DNA of 37,760 bases, from IMG/VR virus record IMGVR_UViG_3300019776_000630, positions 1 to 37,760 of that record; one strand, given 5' to 3'. The translations under genes and the position numbers were made by a program. The stretch is from a virus. Below are positions 7,267-16,301 of the stretch, piece by piece. The notes under the pieces were generated by a model that searched no databases, had not been told where the DNA came from, and was given only the letters and a program-made list of their open reading frames with translations. Numbering within the stretch: the stretch's first letter is position 1; every line of letters begins with the position of its first letter.

Positions 7267-9065
7267 GAAGGCTAATTGTTTCTGGGATTACATTGGACAT
7301 TGACGAAAAAACGGCCATCGGACTTGACGCCCAAAGTTACGATATAAAAGACCCCAGCAAAAGAAGGGTAACTGTATCGAATTCGTTCTCGATACCCATT
7401 ACAGATAAGAATATGGGTGCTATAGGATACTTCGGAAACGTATCATCTAACTACGATACCGTATATAATGATCTGTTTTGCACTTATGAAGTCCAAGGTG
7501 TAAGGCTCATAGATAATGGGAAGATAATGGTAGAAGAAGTATCGGACAGGATATCAATGAAGATATTTGATCGAAAAACGATATGGGATAAGCTGAAGGA
7601 TCATAAAATAACTGACAACTTCGATGCAATGATAATGTATCTTAGGCAGTCTGCATGCATATGGACAGGACCACAAGAATATGGGAAGACATTTTCAGAT
7701 ATGCTTGGCATTCACTCGGATTCATCGAAAGATATATTCATCCCAATGTTTTGGGGTATGGATTCTGAAAATGAAACACCTGTACAAATAGTATTTAATT
7801 CTGTCGATGGTCATTCAGCTAGATTCGCCATGAAGTATAAGCGATTCTTCATGTATCTGAATATGGCATTTGCAACAACAGGATATAGTTTTGTACTTGA
7901 TGATGGGATATTCACAGATACAGTCTCTTCTCAGTTATCGTTTCGTATTCCTCAATTATCTTATGCCGGCGAATTAGCCACCAATCCAAATATATTCTCA
8001 GGTACAGTTATAGGAGAGAATACCGGAGGAGACTTCTATCTCGAGACAACAGAACAACATTCGACACCACCAATAGTAGGGGGCAGAATCAAGAGTGCTA
8101 CTATAAAGTATAGAGGGATGGGATATATTGATGTTAGAACCAACTACGATGGAACACAGGTTGATTTTGGCCATAACCAATGTAACCCAGACCCAACAGT
8201 ATGGACTGAAGTAGACATAACTAGACAAGTTATATGCTCTGATTTCTACATCAAGATATATTGCCATGATTTATTTCATCCCGGCACACTAGAGTTTTCG
8301 ATATCGGTGACTATGCAGAGTGTTGATCATCTGGTATTTCAAAATAGTGAAGATTATGCTAAGACAAAAGTAAAAGGACTTAAGGATATTACAGCCTATG
8401 ACATCGTAATGACGTTTATGAATCACTTCAATATCATCAAGGAAGAAAGTGATAAGAAAATCCTTATGCGAAGATTTGACGATATTAATAATGCTGATTC
8501 AGTAGATTGGTCGGATGGATGGATAGGAACACCAAAGCAATCTCCATTGATTCAAGACATAAAGCAATTCAATTACATCAAATATAAAAACGTAGCTGAT
8601 GGACTTGATTCAAGGATGGGAGGGATAACCATATCTTGTTTGAATAAAAACATACCAATTGAAGGTGATTTATTCGAAATTAATGGCTGTTTCCCAAAAG
8701 TAAAGCTTAATTGCTTAGATTTTTCAGATGAAAAGACAATCGAAGGATTAGTAACGATAATTCCAACAACTACGTTTAAAGGGGTAAACGTATACGATTA
8801 TACCACTGCTCATCAGTCTCAGCTGAATGTTTGCGCGAATTATTCTCTCGTGAATGAATATGTCACTTATGCGAGAATGATAAATAAGCCTTTGGTTGTT
8901 AATTGGAAGCGGAATCTAAGCCTTTACGACTACTTTACATTTTCATTTTATCGAAAATATTTCATAAAGCAGCTAGGTGGATACTTTTTCGTAAATAAGA
9001 TAAGCGGATACAATCCAGAAAATAGTACAGGAGGTACAGATATTGAACTCATAAAAATAGTATAA
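7263..9065 (+). CDS. Probable tail-tip / tail-associated protein
   Basis: This 600-residue protein begins with a small beta domain (LIVSGITLDIDEKTAIGLD). A segment follows that is often seen at the start of Bacteroidetes phage baseplate or tail-tip proteins (RRVTVSNSFSIPITDKNMG, about residues 34-52). The remainder is beta-rich. It sits between the distal tail candidate and the tape measure gene, overlapping each by 1-4 bases. It likely forms the tail tip hub. No peptidase or lysozyme motif is visible. Confidence 0.65.
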   Translation: MRRLIVSGITLDIDEKTAIGLDAQSYDIKDPSKRRVTVSNSFSIPITDKNMGAIGYFGNVSSNYDTVYNDLFCTYEVQGVRLIDNGKIMVEEVSDRISMKIFDRKTIWDKLKDHKITDNFDAMIMYLRQSACIWTGPQEYGKTFSDMLGIHSDSSKDIFIPMFWGMDSENETPVQIVFNSVDGHSARFAMKYKRFFMYLNMAFATTGYSFVLDDGIFTDTVSSQLSFRIPQLSYAGELATNPNIFSGTVIGENTGGDFYLETTEQHSTPPIVGGRIKSATIKYRGMGYIDVRTNYDGTQVDFGHNQCNPDPTVWTEVDITRQVICSDFYIKIYCHDLFHPGTLEFSISVTMQSVDHLVFQNSEDYAKTKVKGLKDITAYDIVMTFMNHFNIIKEESDKKILMRRFDDINNADSVDWSDGWIGTPKQSPLIQDIKQFNYIKYKNVADGLDSRMGGITISCLNKNIPIEGDLFEINGCFPKVKLNCLDFSDEKTIEGLVTIIPTTTFKGVNVYDYTTAHQSQLNVCANYSLVNEYVTYARMINKPLVVNWKRNLSLYDYFTFSFYRKYFIKQLGGYFFVNKISGYNPENSTGGTDIELIKIV

Positions 9066-11614
9066 TGGCAGAAAACAAAATAGTGACATTGGCTGAAATT
9101 CAGTTCAATGTAGAGAGTGCAAAGCAGCAAGCAGAACAATTAGTGGTTTCAATTGCCAACCTTAGAAAAGAGAGAACTGCTCTCGATAAGACAGACGAAA
9201 CTGCAGCAAAAAGAGTTGTAGAAATAGATGCCGACTTAAAGTCATTGACATCCACCTACAAAACACTTACAAATACAATCATAGCTGTAAATGATGCCAG
9301 AAACAACGAGAAAATAACAATCGATTCTATAGAGAAGGCGAATAGAGGGATGCAAGCTGCTCAAAAGCTTGAAAATCTAGCAACTGCTGAAGGTGTGCAG
9401 CGATCAAATGAATTAAATGCAGCTATCAATAAAAATACTCAAATAATAAAGGAGAATTCAAGCGAAGCAAAGCAACAAGCCTTAAATGTAGGTAATTATG
9501 GAAAGAAATTTGATGCACTCGGAAATTCAATCACTCAGATAACACGTGAAGCCCCAGCATTTGCCAATAGCTTGAACACTGGATTTATGGCTATTTCCAA
9601 TAATATTCCTGCATTGTCTGATGCAATCGGAGGACTTATTGAGAAGAACAAGCAACTTAAGGCAGAAGGACAGCCAGCAAAGAGTATTTTATCACAAGTA
9701 GCATCATCATTCCTGTCTTGGAATACTGCTATAAGCGTAGGAGTTACGCTATTGACTATTTATGGGGGAACTTTCTTCAAATGGTTGACCACACTAGGTG
9801 CTGCTCCAAAAGCGTTAAATGCAGCTCAAGTAGCGCATGATAACTACAGGGACGCCATGACTGCAAGTAGAAAGGATTCTGAAAAGGATATTGTTCACTT
9901 GAAATTGATGTATGAAGCAACACAAAACACATCAAAAAGCATAGAATCTAGGACTGCTGCTGTCAAAGAGATGCAGAAAGAGTATCCATCATATTTCAAG
10001 AATATGACAGCAGAGCAAATAATGCTTGGTGGCGCACAGAAGCAATATGAAGAACTCACTCAGGCGATCTTGAACAATGCTAAAGCAAAGGCATTAGAGC
10101 AGAAAATATACGAAAATGAGAGTAAGAAGATCGATCTTGAAACAAAACAATCTACACAACTCGCATACTACGAAAAATTAGGCAAGGATATCACAGCGGG
10201 ATACGAAAAACTAAAGAATTCAGTAGTACCATCCGATGTGCGCGATGCTTTCTTAGTTGCTATAAAAAAACAAGAAGGCGTTAGGGATCAATACAAAAAA
10301 GACTTACTTAAAACGGCCGATGAAATTAAAACAATCACAGATGTGAATAAAAAACTGGCTGATAAGGTAGATACTAAAACCTACATCGCAAAGGAAGAGC
10401 CAGATAAAAAAGTCAAAGAAACTCCACTTCCAAGGACGGAGGCATACTTACGCGAACTGTACAAAACTCAAGAAGACTTGCTTGATAAATCACTCGAAAA
10501 GGAACAGGTTAAGATAGAAAACAACTATAAGGAAACCAAAGCCAGAATCGAGAAGATGGAGAAAGAGGATACTAAACGAAAAATACTCACAACAGAGGGG
10601 AGAGCTGCGGCAGAAGAGGCAATTTCAAATTTAGGATTAGTCAAAGAAAAAAAACTAAGACAAGCTAATGCGGCTGATGAGGTAGTAGCTCTTTCCGAAA
10701 GTCTTGAGAGATATAAGACTGTATCTGATGCTAAATTGAAGAAAGATCAGCTAGATACTCCTAGAACTGTAGCCGAAAGAGAGCAAAGGTTGCTCCATAT
10801 TTTTGCACTAGAAAGGAATATAGACGAAAAGCGCGTTCAGTCTGGTGAAATATCACAAGCCGAGGCCAACAAAAGGCATGAAGCTGCAATGTTCAAATTC
10901 AATTCCACTATAATGGATATGAATATTGCATTTGAGGAACAGGAACGCAAGCGAAAAATAGACGTTGAAAAAACAGACTACGATAACAAACTTTCAGTTC
11001 TTAAAGAATACCAATCCGAGCATACTAGACTGAGGATAGAACATCTCGAAGAACAAAAACAGATCGAGATCGCTGCTGCCAATAAAATAGGGGCAGATGT
11101 TACTTTGATTGAAGAGAAATATTCGAAAGCCAAAAAGAATATATACGCTTCAGAGTGGGCTGCAAAGCTTGGATTTGCAAAAGAATTTCAACAGGCTGCA
11201 ACTGGAATCGCTTCCGAAGGAACAATAATGGCCAAAGTAGTAGCAGGGACAGGAATTGTAATAGATACTATTCAAGGCTCAATGAAAGCTTGGGCAGGAC
11301 ACGCAGAGAATCCAATACTCGCTGGAGCATTGGTTGCTCTAAATATAGCCCAAGGTGTTTCTGCCTTAAGTAAACTGGCATCAGTAAACACAGATGTGAC
11401 AAGCAAAAGCGTAAAATCGAGTGGGCTATCTGGAGGTCAAAACTCAATGTCCATGTACCAAGGATCACAAGCACAAATTGGTAACGGAATAGTTCAGCGA
11501 TCAGTATCAGGTATGCAAGAGATTGCCCCAGTTCAAACTACTGCAATAGTAATTGATCAAGTGACTGCGGCACAGCAAAAGCAGACACAAAGCGACTTTA
11601 TAAGCATATCGTAA
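9065..11614 (+). CDS. Tail tape measure protein
   Basis: The 849-residue product starts with a long coiled-coil region (about 1-140). A Gly/Ser/Ala-rich and hydrophobic stretch follows (about 180-240, including WNTAISVGVTLLTIYGGTFF), then extended helical coiled coil to about 690, and a Gly/Ala-rich C-terminal part. This is the standard composition of a siphovirus tape measure. By length it would specify a tail of roughly 130 nm at about 0.15 nm per residue. The start overlaps the previous stop (TAATG). Confidence 0.85.
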   Translation: MAENKIVTLAEIQFNVESAKQQAEQLVVSIANLRKERTALDKTDETAAKRVVEIDADLKSLTSTYKTLTNTIIAVNDARNNEKITIDSIEKANRGMQAAQKLENLATAEGVQRSNELNAAINKNTQIIKENSSEAKQQALNVGNYGKKFDALGNSITQITREAPAFANSLNTGFMAISNNIPALSDAIGGLIEKNKQLKAEGQPAKSILSQVASSFLSWNTAISVGVTLLTIYGGTFFKWLTTLGAAPKALNAAQVAHDNYRDAMTASRKDSEKDIVHLKLMYEATQNTSKSIESRTAAVKEMQKEYPSYFKNMTAEQIMLGGAQKQYEELTQAILNNAKAKALEQKIYENESKKIDLETKQSTQLAYYEKLGKDITAGYEKLKNSVVPSDVRDAFLVAIKKQEGVRDQYKKDLLKTADEIKTITDVNKKLADKVDTKTYIAKEEPDKKVKETPLPRTEAYLRELYKTQEDLLDKSLEKEQVKIENNYKETKARIEKMEKEDTKRKILTTEGRAAAEEAISNLGLVKEKKLRQANAADEVVALSESLERYKTVSDAKLKKDQLDTPRTVAEREQRLLHIFALERNIDEKRVQSGEISQAEANKRHEAAMFKFNSTIMDMNIAFEEQERKRKIDVEKTDYDNKLSVLKEYQSEHTRLRIEHLEEQKQIEIAAANKIGADVTLIEEKYSKAKKNIYASEWAAKLGFAKEFQQAATGIASEGTIMAKVVAGTGIVIDTIQGSMKAWAGHAENPILAGALVALNIAQGVSALSKLASVNTDVTSKSVKSSGLSGGQNSMSMYQGSQAQIGNGIVQRSVSGMQEIAPVQTTAIVIDQVTAAQQKQTQSDFISIS

Positions 11615-11634
11615 AATATTTTCATCAAATATTT
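11614..11634 (+). terminator. Weak AT hairpin at the end of the tail operon
   Basis: AAATATTT (11614-11621) can pair with AAATATTT (11627-11634) around a 5-base loop, followed by GTTTTT. It overlaps the -33 box of the head promoter, so termination and initiation could interfere. Confidence 0.35.
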
Positions 11635-11663
11635 GTTTTTACTACGAACTCGTTATATATTTG
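11632..11663 (+). promoter_or_regulatory. Strong promoter for the head operon
   Basis: TTTG (11632-11635), a 20-base spacer, then TATATTTG (11656-11663) followed by C is an exact Bacteroidetes promoter. It lets the protease and capsid genes be made in larger amounts than the upstream tail genes. Confidence 0.82.
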
Positions 11664-11687
11664 CACAATAACTAACGTTTTCGTAAT

Positions 11688-12674
11688 ATGAAGGTACTCA
11701 TTGTCGGAGAATACGGCAAAGACATCAAATCAAATGTATTTCAGCTAATTCGCGATGGTGACGAATTGATGATTGATTCATGCGGAGGCACACTGAAGGA
11801 TGGGAAAGCATCTTTCGATTCGCTTGTTGGATCAGATATTTCTGGGACTGTGTATGGTGCTTGCTACAGTTCTGCAACACTATCACTTATGGCTTGCAGA
11901 AAAAGATTTGGTACTCCAAACTCTAGTTACTTGATTCATTTTCCAGTTGGTAGATTCGAAGGTGATGCAGAGGCAATGAAGGCGTATGCGCAAGAGCTAG
12001 AAGCCATCCAATCGTCAGTTGTTGATATTTACGAAAAAAATCTTCTCATCCCTAGAGAGGAAATAATGGCATTGATGTCGGAAAATAAACGAATCGATGC
12101 TGTCGAAGCTAAGAGAATCGGATTAATACAAGAAATTATAAACCTAAACGATATTAAAATGAGTTTTAAAGGAGAATTCGGAAAACTACTGAACGATGTA
12201 AAAATGATATTCTCTGATGTTACTGCGCCAGAAGAGAAAATGAGCATCACGCTTCAAACAACTTGCTCTCAGGAATTGACTTTCGATGTGGATACCCAGC
12301 CAGAGATCATTGTTGGCACTGGCGTAACATTGGCAGGAAAGGCATTCGACGGCGTTTTTGTATGTTGTGATCAAAAATACACTGTTGTCGCTGGCAAAGT
12401 TTCAATGATCGAACCGACAGAAGAAATTGATCAAGCTGCAATGGATTCTATGCAAATGGAATTGAAAGGAGTCATCGAAACAATGACAACATTCAAAACG
12501 AAAGAACAAGAACTCATGCAATCAGTCCAATCGAAAGATCAGGAAATTGCAGCACTTACTGCAAAGGTGACAGAACTGGAGAAAATGAACTTCACAGAGA
12601 AAAAACCAGAAGATGTGCCGGCAAACGAAGATTCAAAACAAGTTATGTGGAAATATAAAAACAAAAACAAATAA
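11688..12674 (+). CDS. ClpP-like prohead protease with C-terminal scaffold-like domain
   Basis: Residues 1-150 match the ClpP/S49-like phage prohead protease fold. The nucleophile region is GACYSSATLSLM with Ser61 as the likely nucleophile, the histidine is H84 in LIHFP, and an acidic candidate is D137 in RIDAVEAKRIGLI. Residues 150-328 are a separate region ending in a long coiled coil (about 245-300), consistent with a built-in scaffold as in lambda C/Nu3. It stands immediately before the major capsid gene and behind a strong promoter. It should shape and mature the prohead. Confidence 0.82.
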   Translation: MKVLIVGEYGKDIKSNVFQLIRDGDELMIDSCGGTLKDGKASFDSLVGSDISGTVYGACYSSATLSLMACRKRFGTPNSSYLIHFPVGRFEGDAEAMKAYAQELEAIQSSVVDIYEKNLLIPREEIMALMSENKRIDAVEAKRIGLIQEIINLNDIKMSFKGEFGKLLNDVKMIFSDVTAPEEKMSITLQTTCSQELTFDVDTQPEIIVGTGVTLAGKAFDGVFVCCDQKYTVVAGKVSMIEPTEEIDQAAMDSMQMELKGVIETMTTFKTKEQELMQSVQSKDQEIAALTAKVTELEKMNFTEKKPEDVPANEDSKQVMWKYKNKNK

Positions 12675-12677
12675 ACC

Positions 12678-13772
12678 ATGGCTGCTGCTATTGATATTAC
12701 TCAGCTAGACTTAAATCCTGCAGATATTCAAAGTATGTCAGAGTGTCTTTATGTCACGCTCCCGACTTTGCCTGAAATCGCTAAAATCTACACCTTCAAA
12801 GGAGGCGTAAAGTCTAAGCAAAAAATAACTGTAAAAACAAATCTGTCGAAAGTAGGTATCAAAGACACGCTTTCAACAAGACCATCTTCAGGCGCAAAAA
12901 TTAAATTGCGTGAAATCATTGTTGACCCGGCTAACGTTGGAGATACAATCGAATTCAACGGTGACGAAATGGATCGTCTTTTTGTTCCTTATTCTGGGAA
13001 TATCACGAAGTATACAAATTACTTCTTCGATAATGGTTCAGCGAACAATGTGGTTGCCAATCTTACGATGGAGTTAGCTGAAGGAATGCTTAGATCGCTT
13101 CACCGTATTGCATGGTGGGGAGATACTGCTGTTGCTGTATCTGATGCTTCTACTGCTGGGCTTGTTTCTGCTGATGACGTGAAGTTCTACGATCTTATCG
13201 ATGGATTCTGGAAACAGATTTTCGCACACGTTGCGTCTTCTGACCCATTACTGAAAATGCCAAGATTCACGATCACAAAGAATACCGCCGCAACAAGAGC
13301 TGGTCAAGCACTGGTAGCTGCTGATTCTATCGCAATTCTTGATGGTGTTATCGATGCTGCTCCTGCAACATTGAGAGCTGATCCAAACAAGGTATTGCTT
13401 GTGACTCACGGCGTATTCGTAGCTTACGAAAGGTACTTGAGAGGTAAGGGAGTGAATTCCGAGGTAAACATCACAATGTATGGCCTACCTTCATTGTCTT
13501 ATGGAACTATACCAATGATCGACATGGGTTCTGTATGGGATGCTCCTACTGCGTTGGAATTTGAGCAAAATAACACTCACGCTGCTGATTGGCTTCCAAA
13601 TCGCGTATTGCTTACGAACCCAGTTGATTTGATTTTGGCTTCATTAGCTTTGAGCGATGCAAAAACAATCGAATCCAACTACGAAAAGAAACTCAGAGAG
13701 TACTGGATTGCTTTCGGCTATACACTTGATGCAAAAATTGGCCGTCCTACTGAAATGGTAGCTGCTTATTGA
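12678..13772 (+). CDS. Major capsid protein, HK97 fold
   Basis: The 364-residue protein lies 3 bases after the protease/scaffold gene and has the alternating helix and strand pattern of HK97-type capsid proteins. It includes a long central helix region and a hydrophobic C-terminal part. Codon choice looks more biased than in neighbours, as expected for the most abundant virion protein. A GC hairpin directly follows the gene. Confidence 0.85.
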   Translation: MAAAIDITQLDLNPADIQSMSECLYVTLPTLPEIAKIYTFKGGVKSKQKITVKTNLSKVGIKDTLSTRPSSGAKIKLREIIVDPANVGDTIEFNGDEMDRLFVPYSGNITKYTNYFFDNGSANNVVANLTMELAEGMLRSLHRIAWWGDTAVAVSDASTAGLVSADDVKFYDLIDGFWKQIFAHVASSDPLLKMPRFTITKNTAATRAGQALVAADSIAILDGVIDAAPATLRADPNKVLLVTHGVFVAYERYLRGKGVNSEVNITMYGLPSLSYGTIPMIDMGSVWDAPTALEFEQNNTHAADWLPNRVLLTNPVDLILASLALSDAKTIESNYEKKLREYWIAFGYTLDAKIGRPTEMVAAY

Positions 13773-13778
13773 TTTATG

Positions 13779-13799
13779 GGGGCGAAAGCCCCTTATTTT
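13779..13799 (+). terminator. Partial terminator/attenuator between capsid and tail tube genes
   Basis: GGGGC (13779-13783), a GAAA tetraloop and GCCCC (13788-13792) form a compact stable hairpin followed by TTATTTT. It probably lets only part of the transcription pass to the next gene, or protects the capsid mRNA 3' end. Confidence 0.6.
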
Positions 13800-13819
13800 G
13801 TAACTTAAAAATAAAAAGT

Positions 13820-14392
13820 ATGTCATGTACTGAGGGGATTACCCAAAATATATCAGGTGGCCCATGTGTAATCATTTCTGGAGGCGTAAAGCAAACCGGC
13901 TGGGCATTCAACAGGGAGGATATCGACTATGACAACTGTGTTGTAGTAGGAAATAAAATCACAACCATTGCTCTTTTCTCTGGTAAAATTGCCTATTCAG
14001 TAGAACAGGTAAAAAAATCATGGGATAATACTGGCTCTCTGGTAGTAAAAGACAACGCTCCAAACAACTACAAGCATAAAGTCATGCTTATCGATCCATC
14101 GAGATCAAGCGCAGGACTTTTAAATGCTGAGAACATGGAGAATATGGTTTTCGTATTCGAAAATGTAGAACAATCTGCTGCTGCCGATGGGACATTTACT
14201 TGTTTCGGATGGAATGCCGGGCTATACAAAACGAAACATGAATCTCAAGCATGGGCGAACAATGGAGCATCATTGATTGAACTTGAAACTCAGGCTGATT
14301 CTGCTGAAAAACATATTCGATACGTAGTTACAATTGGCTCTCCGGCCACAAACGATACAACGAGGGCTGCTCTGAATGGTTTTTTGGACTAG
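13820..14392 (+). CDS. Probable major tail tube protein
   Basis: I chose the ATG at 13820 (AAAAAGTATG, protein MSCTEGITQN) because the frame upstream of it covers the GC hairpin and would need a TTG start. The 190-residue product is beta-rich. The opening, a Cys/Gly-rich segment followed by GGVKQTGWAFNREDIDYDN, resembles structural proteins that follow the capsid in Bacteroidetes phages. The position between two terminators behind the head promoter suits an abundant tail tube subunit. A head decoration protein is the main alternative. Confidence 0.7.
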   Translation: MSCTEGITQNISGGPCVIISGGVKQTGWAFNREDIDYDNCVVVGNKITTIALFSGKIAYSVEQVKKSWDNTGSLVVKDNAPNNYKHKVMLIDPSRSSAGLLNAENMENMVFVFENVEQSAAADGTFTCFGWNAGLYKTKHESQAWANNGASLIELETQADSAEKHIRYVVTIGSPATNDTTRAALNGFLD

Positions 14393-14458
14393 TTGGTAGC
14401 CAGATTTTCACACTGGACATTTCTGTATTGGATGGCCCAGATTATTTAGGATAATATC

Positions 14459-14493
14459 AAGGCCGTTACGCTACCTAACGGCCTTTCTTTTTT
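14459..14493 (+). terminator. Strong terminator of the head operon
   Basis: AAGGCCGTTA (14459-14468) pairs perfectly with TAACGGCCTT (14476-14485) around a 7-base loop, followed by a T-rich run (TTCTTTTTT). It is one of the strongest intrinsic terminators in the window. It separates the capsid/tube unit from the fibre genes. Confidence 0.88.
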
Positions 14494-14504
14494 AAAACAA
14501 GAAA

Positions 14505-16301
14505 ATGACAACAAGAGAACTACTAACATCATTGTGGACTGGCCCCATATCTACAGTAAAACTTTATGCAGTAAACTTAAAGCAATTCCTTTTCTCTGCT
14601 CATATGGAGACTGAGGAAATTACTTTTGCCGACCTTATAGATAAGCGAGATACAAGCGATCTTGTTATTGGCCAAAAATATAAGGTAACTGATCATATTG
14701 AGATAGGTAACGAGGCGATTGTGTTCGAGGCACAATTGATGAATAAGCTAGATGTTTTCGCAAGAGACTTCGCAACTGATAATTTCATAGTTTTCGATTT
14801 CACTCCGTCAGTAGGATTTCCTTATGGAAAGATAAGCAAGATTTGGAATCCATACGACATAAACGCATCAGTGACAACAGTAGGAACAACTGGGAAGTAT
14901 CCGACTATCGAACACGCATGGACTGCTGGAGAAAAAATACTAAAACTGATAAGCGACATAACTTTAAATGAGCCAATAGTATCGCATGATGGATATAATT
15001 GCATAGATTTCAACGGTTTCAGTATTAATATTGGATTCAATTCAATAGATGTTTCTGGTACTGGTGAAAGCAGAATAGAGACAACATGGATAAATCCTAA
15101 GTTGACTTTTGGCAATACTGATTATGCGATAATTGTGAATCCAAATTTGAGTCAATATCAAAAACTGACATTCATAGGTTATGCCGAAATTACAAGCTTG
15201 GCAATAGAATCTAATAAATATTTCATAAAAGCTCCTATTGTAGCTAATGGGGGATTATTTTCATTCGATACAATTAAATTTAATTCTGCTAATGTATCTG
15301 GAGGGCTATTCAATTGCCTTTCAGAAGAAAGAATAATTGGAAACTCTCTAATAATCAAATCAGGTGGAGAAGAAAGTTGTAGGATAGCAATGGCCAATAT
15401 CGATAGTGAGCATAATATAAATATAGACTATATCGAAACAATTGGATCAGGTAGTCAGGAATACCCATTCATAGGTGGATTTGAAATAAATAAGATCAAT
15501 TCAATTGGCCGTATTCTTATTGGATGGTTCGACAATGGACTGACTAAAAAACAAAAAATATCTCAAATATTTGCCCCAAATTCTTATGTTGTGAATCCTG
15601 ATGTATTGAATATGGGTATAGTTGGAGGACTTCTTAATTATGATGGAGCAATATCAAATATTATAAACGAATGTACTATAATAGGGACAAAAGTAGATGA
15701 CAACATAAGAATTGGAAATAACGTTACACTTGATTCTGTTTCTGTTTCAGAATATAAATTTATAGAAAAAATTCTTGGGGGTAATAACAATATAATACAA
15801 AACTGCAACTGCGGAACTGAGCTAATTTATGCCGGCGAGAATAATACAAATACACTTATTAATAATAGAAAATCAAATGGTGATCTTATTCCGAATATAA
15901 TTCCTTCAGATACCCTATTTATAGGTAAACTGAAATGCAATACTATCCCAGAGGCAGATGAGGATGTTATCAGGAAAAAGGATATTGAAGCCACGCATTC
16001 TACATTCAACCTAAATACAGTATCTAATGTTAGTGATATTTCATCTGGAGTAAATTCATTCATGGATATATATACTTTCGGGGAACTTGTCGTGATCACT
16101 GGCCGCATAAAAATAGAAATAGATGGATTGATACAGTGTGCATCTGGAACTGTACCGATACCGACAATAGCAACATGGGCACCAATGGGTGGGAGTATAG
16201 TATCAGGAGAAGTAGTAGTTACCACAGACGGTAGCGTAACATTCCAAGCAAGTAATCATTCAGCACCACATACATTCAACTTTTCATATTTCAAAGCATA
16301 A
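14505..16301 (+). CDS. Receptor-binding / tail fibre protein with beta-helix-like body
   Basis: The 598-residue protein has an N-terminal module (residues 39-114, ITFADL ... GQKYKVTD ... GKISKIW) shared with the next gene. A long beta-rich, Asn/Ile/Gly-rich body follows (about 120-480), typical of a right-handed beta-helix. A C-terminal beta domain completes it (about 500-598). This layout is usual for fibres or spikes that bind surface sugars. No lyase active site is evident. It begins 12 bases after the strong terminator, so it may rely on read-through or a promoter I cannot see. Confidence 0.72.
   Translation: MTTRELLTSLWTGPISTVKLYAVNLKQFLFSAHMETEEITFADLIDKRDTSDLVIGQKYKVTDHIEIGNEAIVFEAQLMNKLDVFARDFATDNFIVFDFTPSVGFPYGKISKIWNPYDINASVTTVGTTGKYPTIEHAWTAGEKILKLISDITLNEPIVSHDGYNCIDFNGFSINIGFNSIDVSGTGESRIETTWINPKLTFGNTDYAIIVNPNLSQYQKLTFIGYAEITSLAIESNKYFIKAPIVANGGLFSFDTIKFNSANVSGGLFNCLSEERIIGNSLIIKSGGEESCRIAMANIDSEHNINIDYIETIGSGSQEYPFIGGFEINKINSIGRILIGWFDNGLTKKQKISQIFAPNSYVVNPDVLNMGIVGGLLNYDGAISNIINECTIIGTKVDDNIRIGNNVTLDSVSVSEYKFIEKILGGNNNIIQNCNCGTELIYAGENNTNTLINNRKSNGDLIPNIIPSDTLFIGKLKCNTIPEADEDVIRKKDIEATHSTFNLNTVSNVSDISSGVNSFMDIYTFGELVVITGRIKIEIDGLIQCASGTVPIPTIATWAPMGGSIVSGEVVVTTDGSVTFQASNHSAPHTFNFSYFKA

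Noticed and set aside
13769-13819. Longer TTG start for the tail tube gene
   Set aside because: It would translate the GC hairpin; ATG at 13820 has the proper leader.
15827-16225. 132-residue minus-strand frame
   Set aside because: It mirrors the fibre gene, and there is no minus-strand gene or promoter elsewhere.
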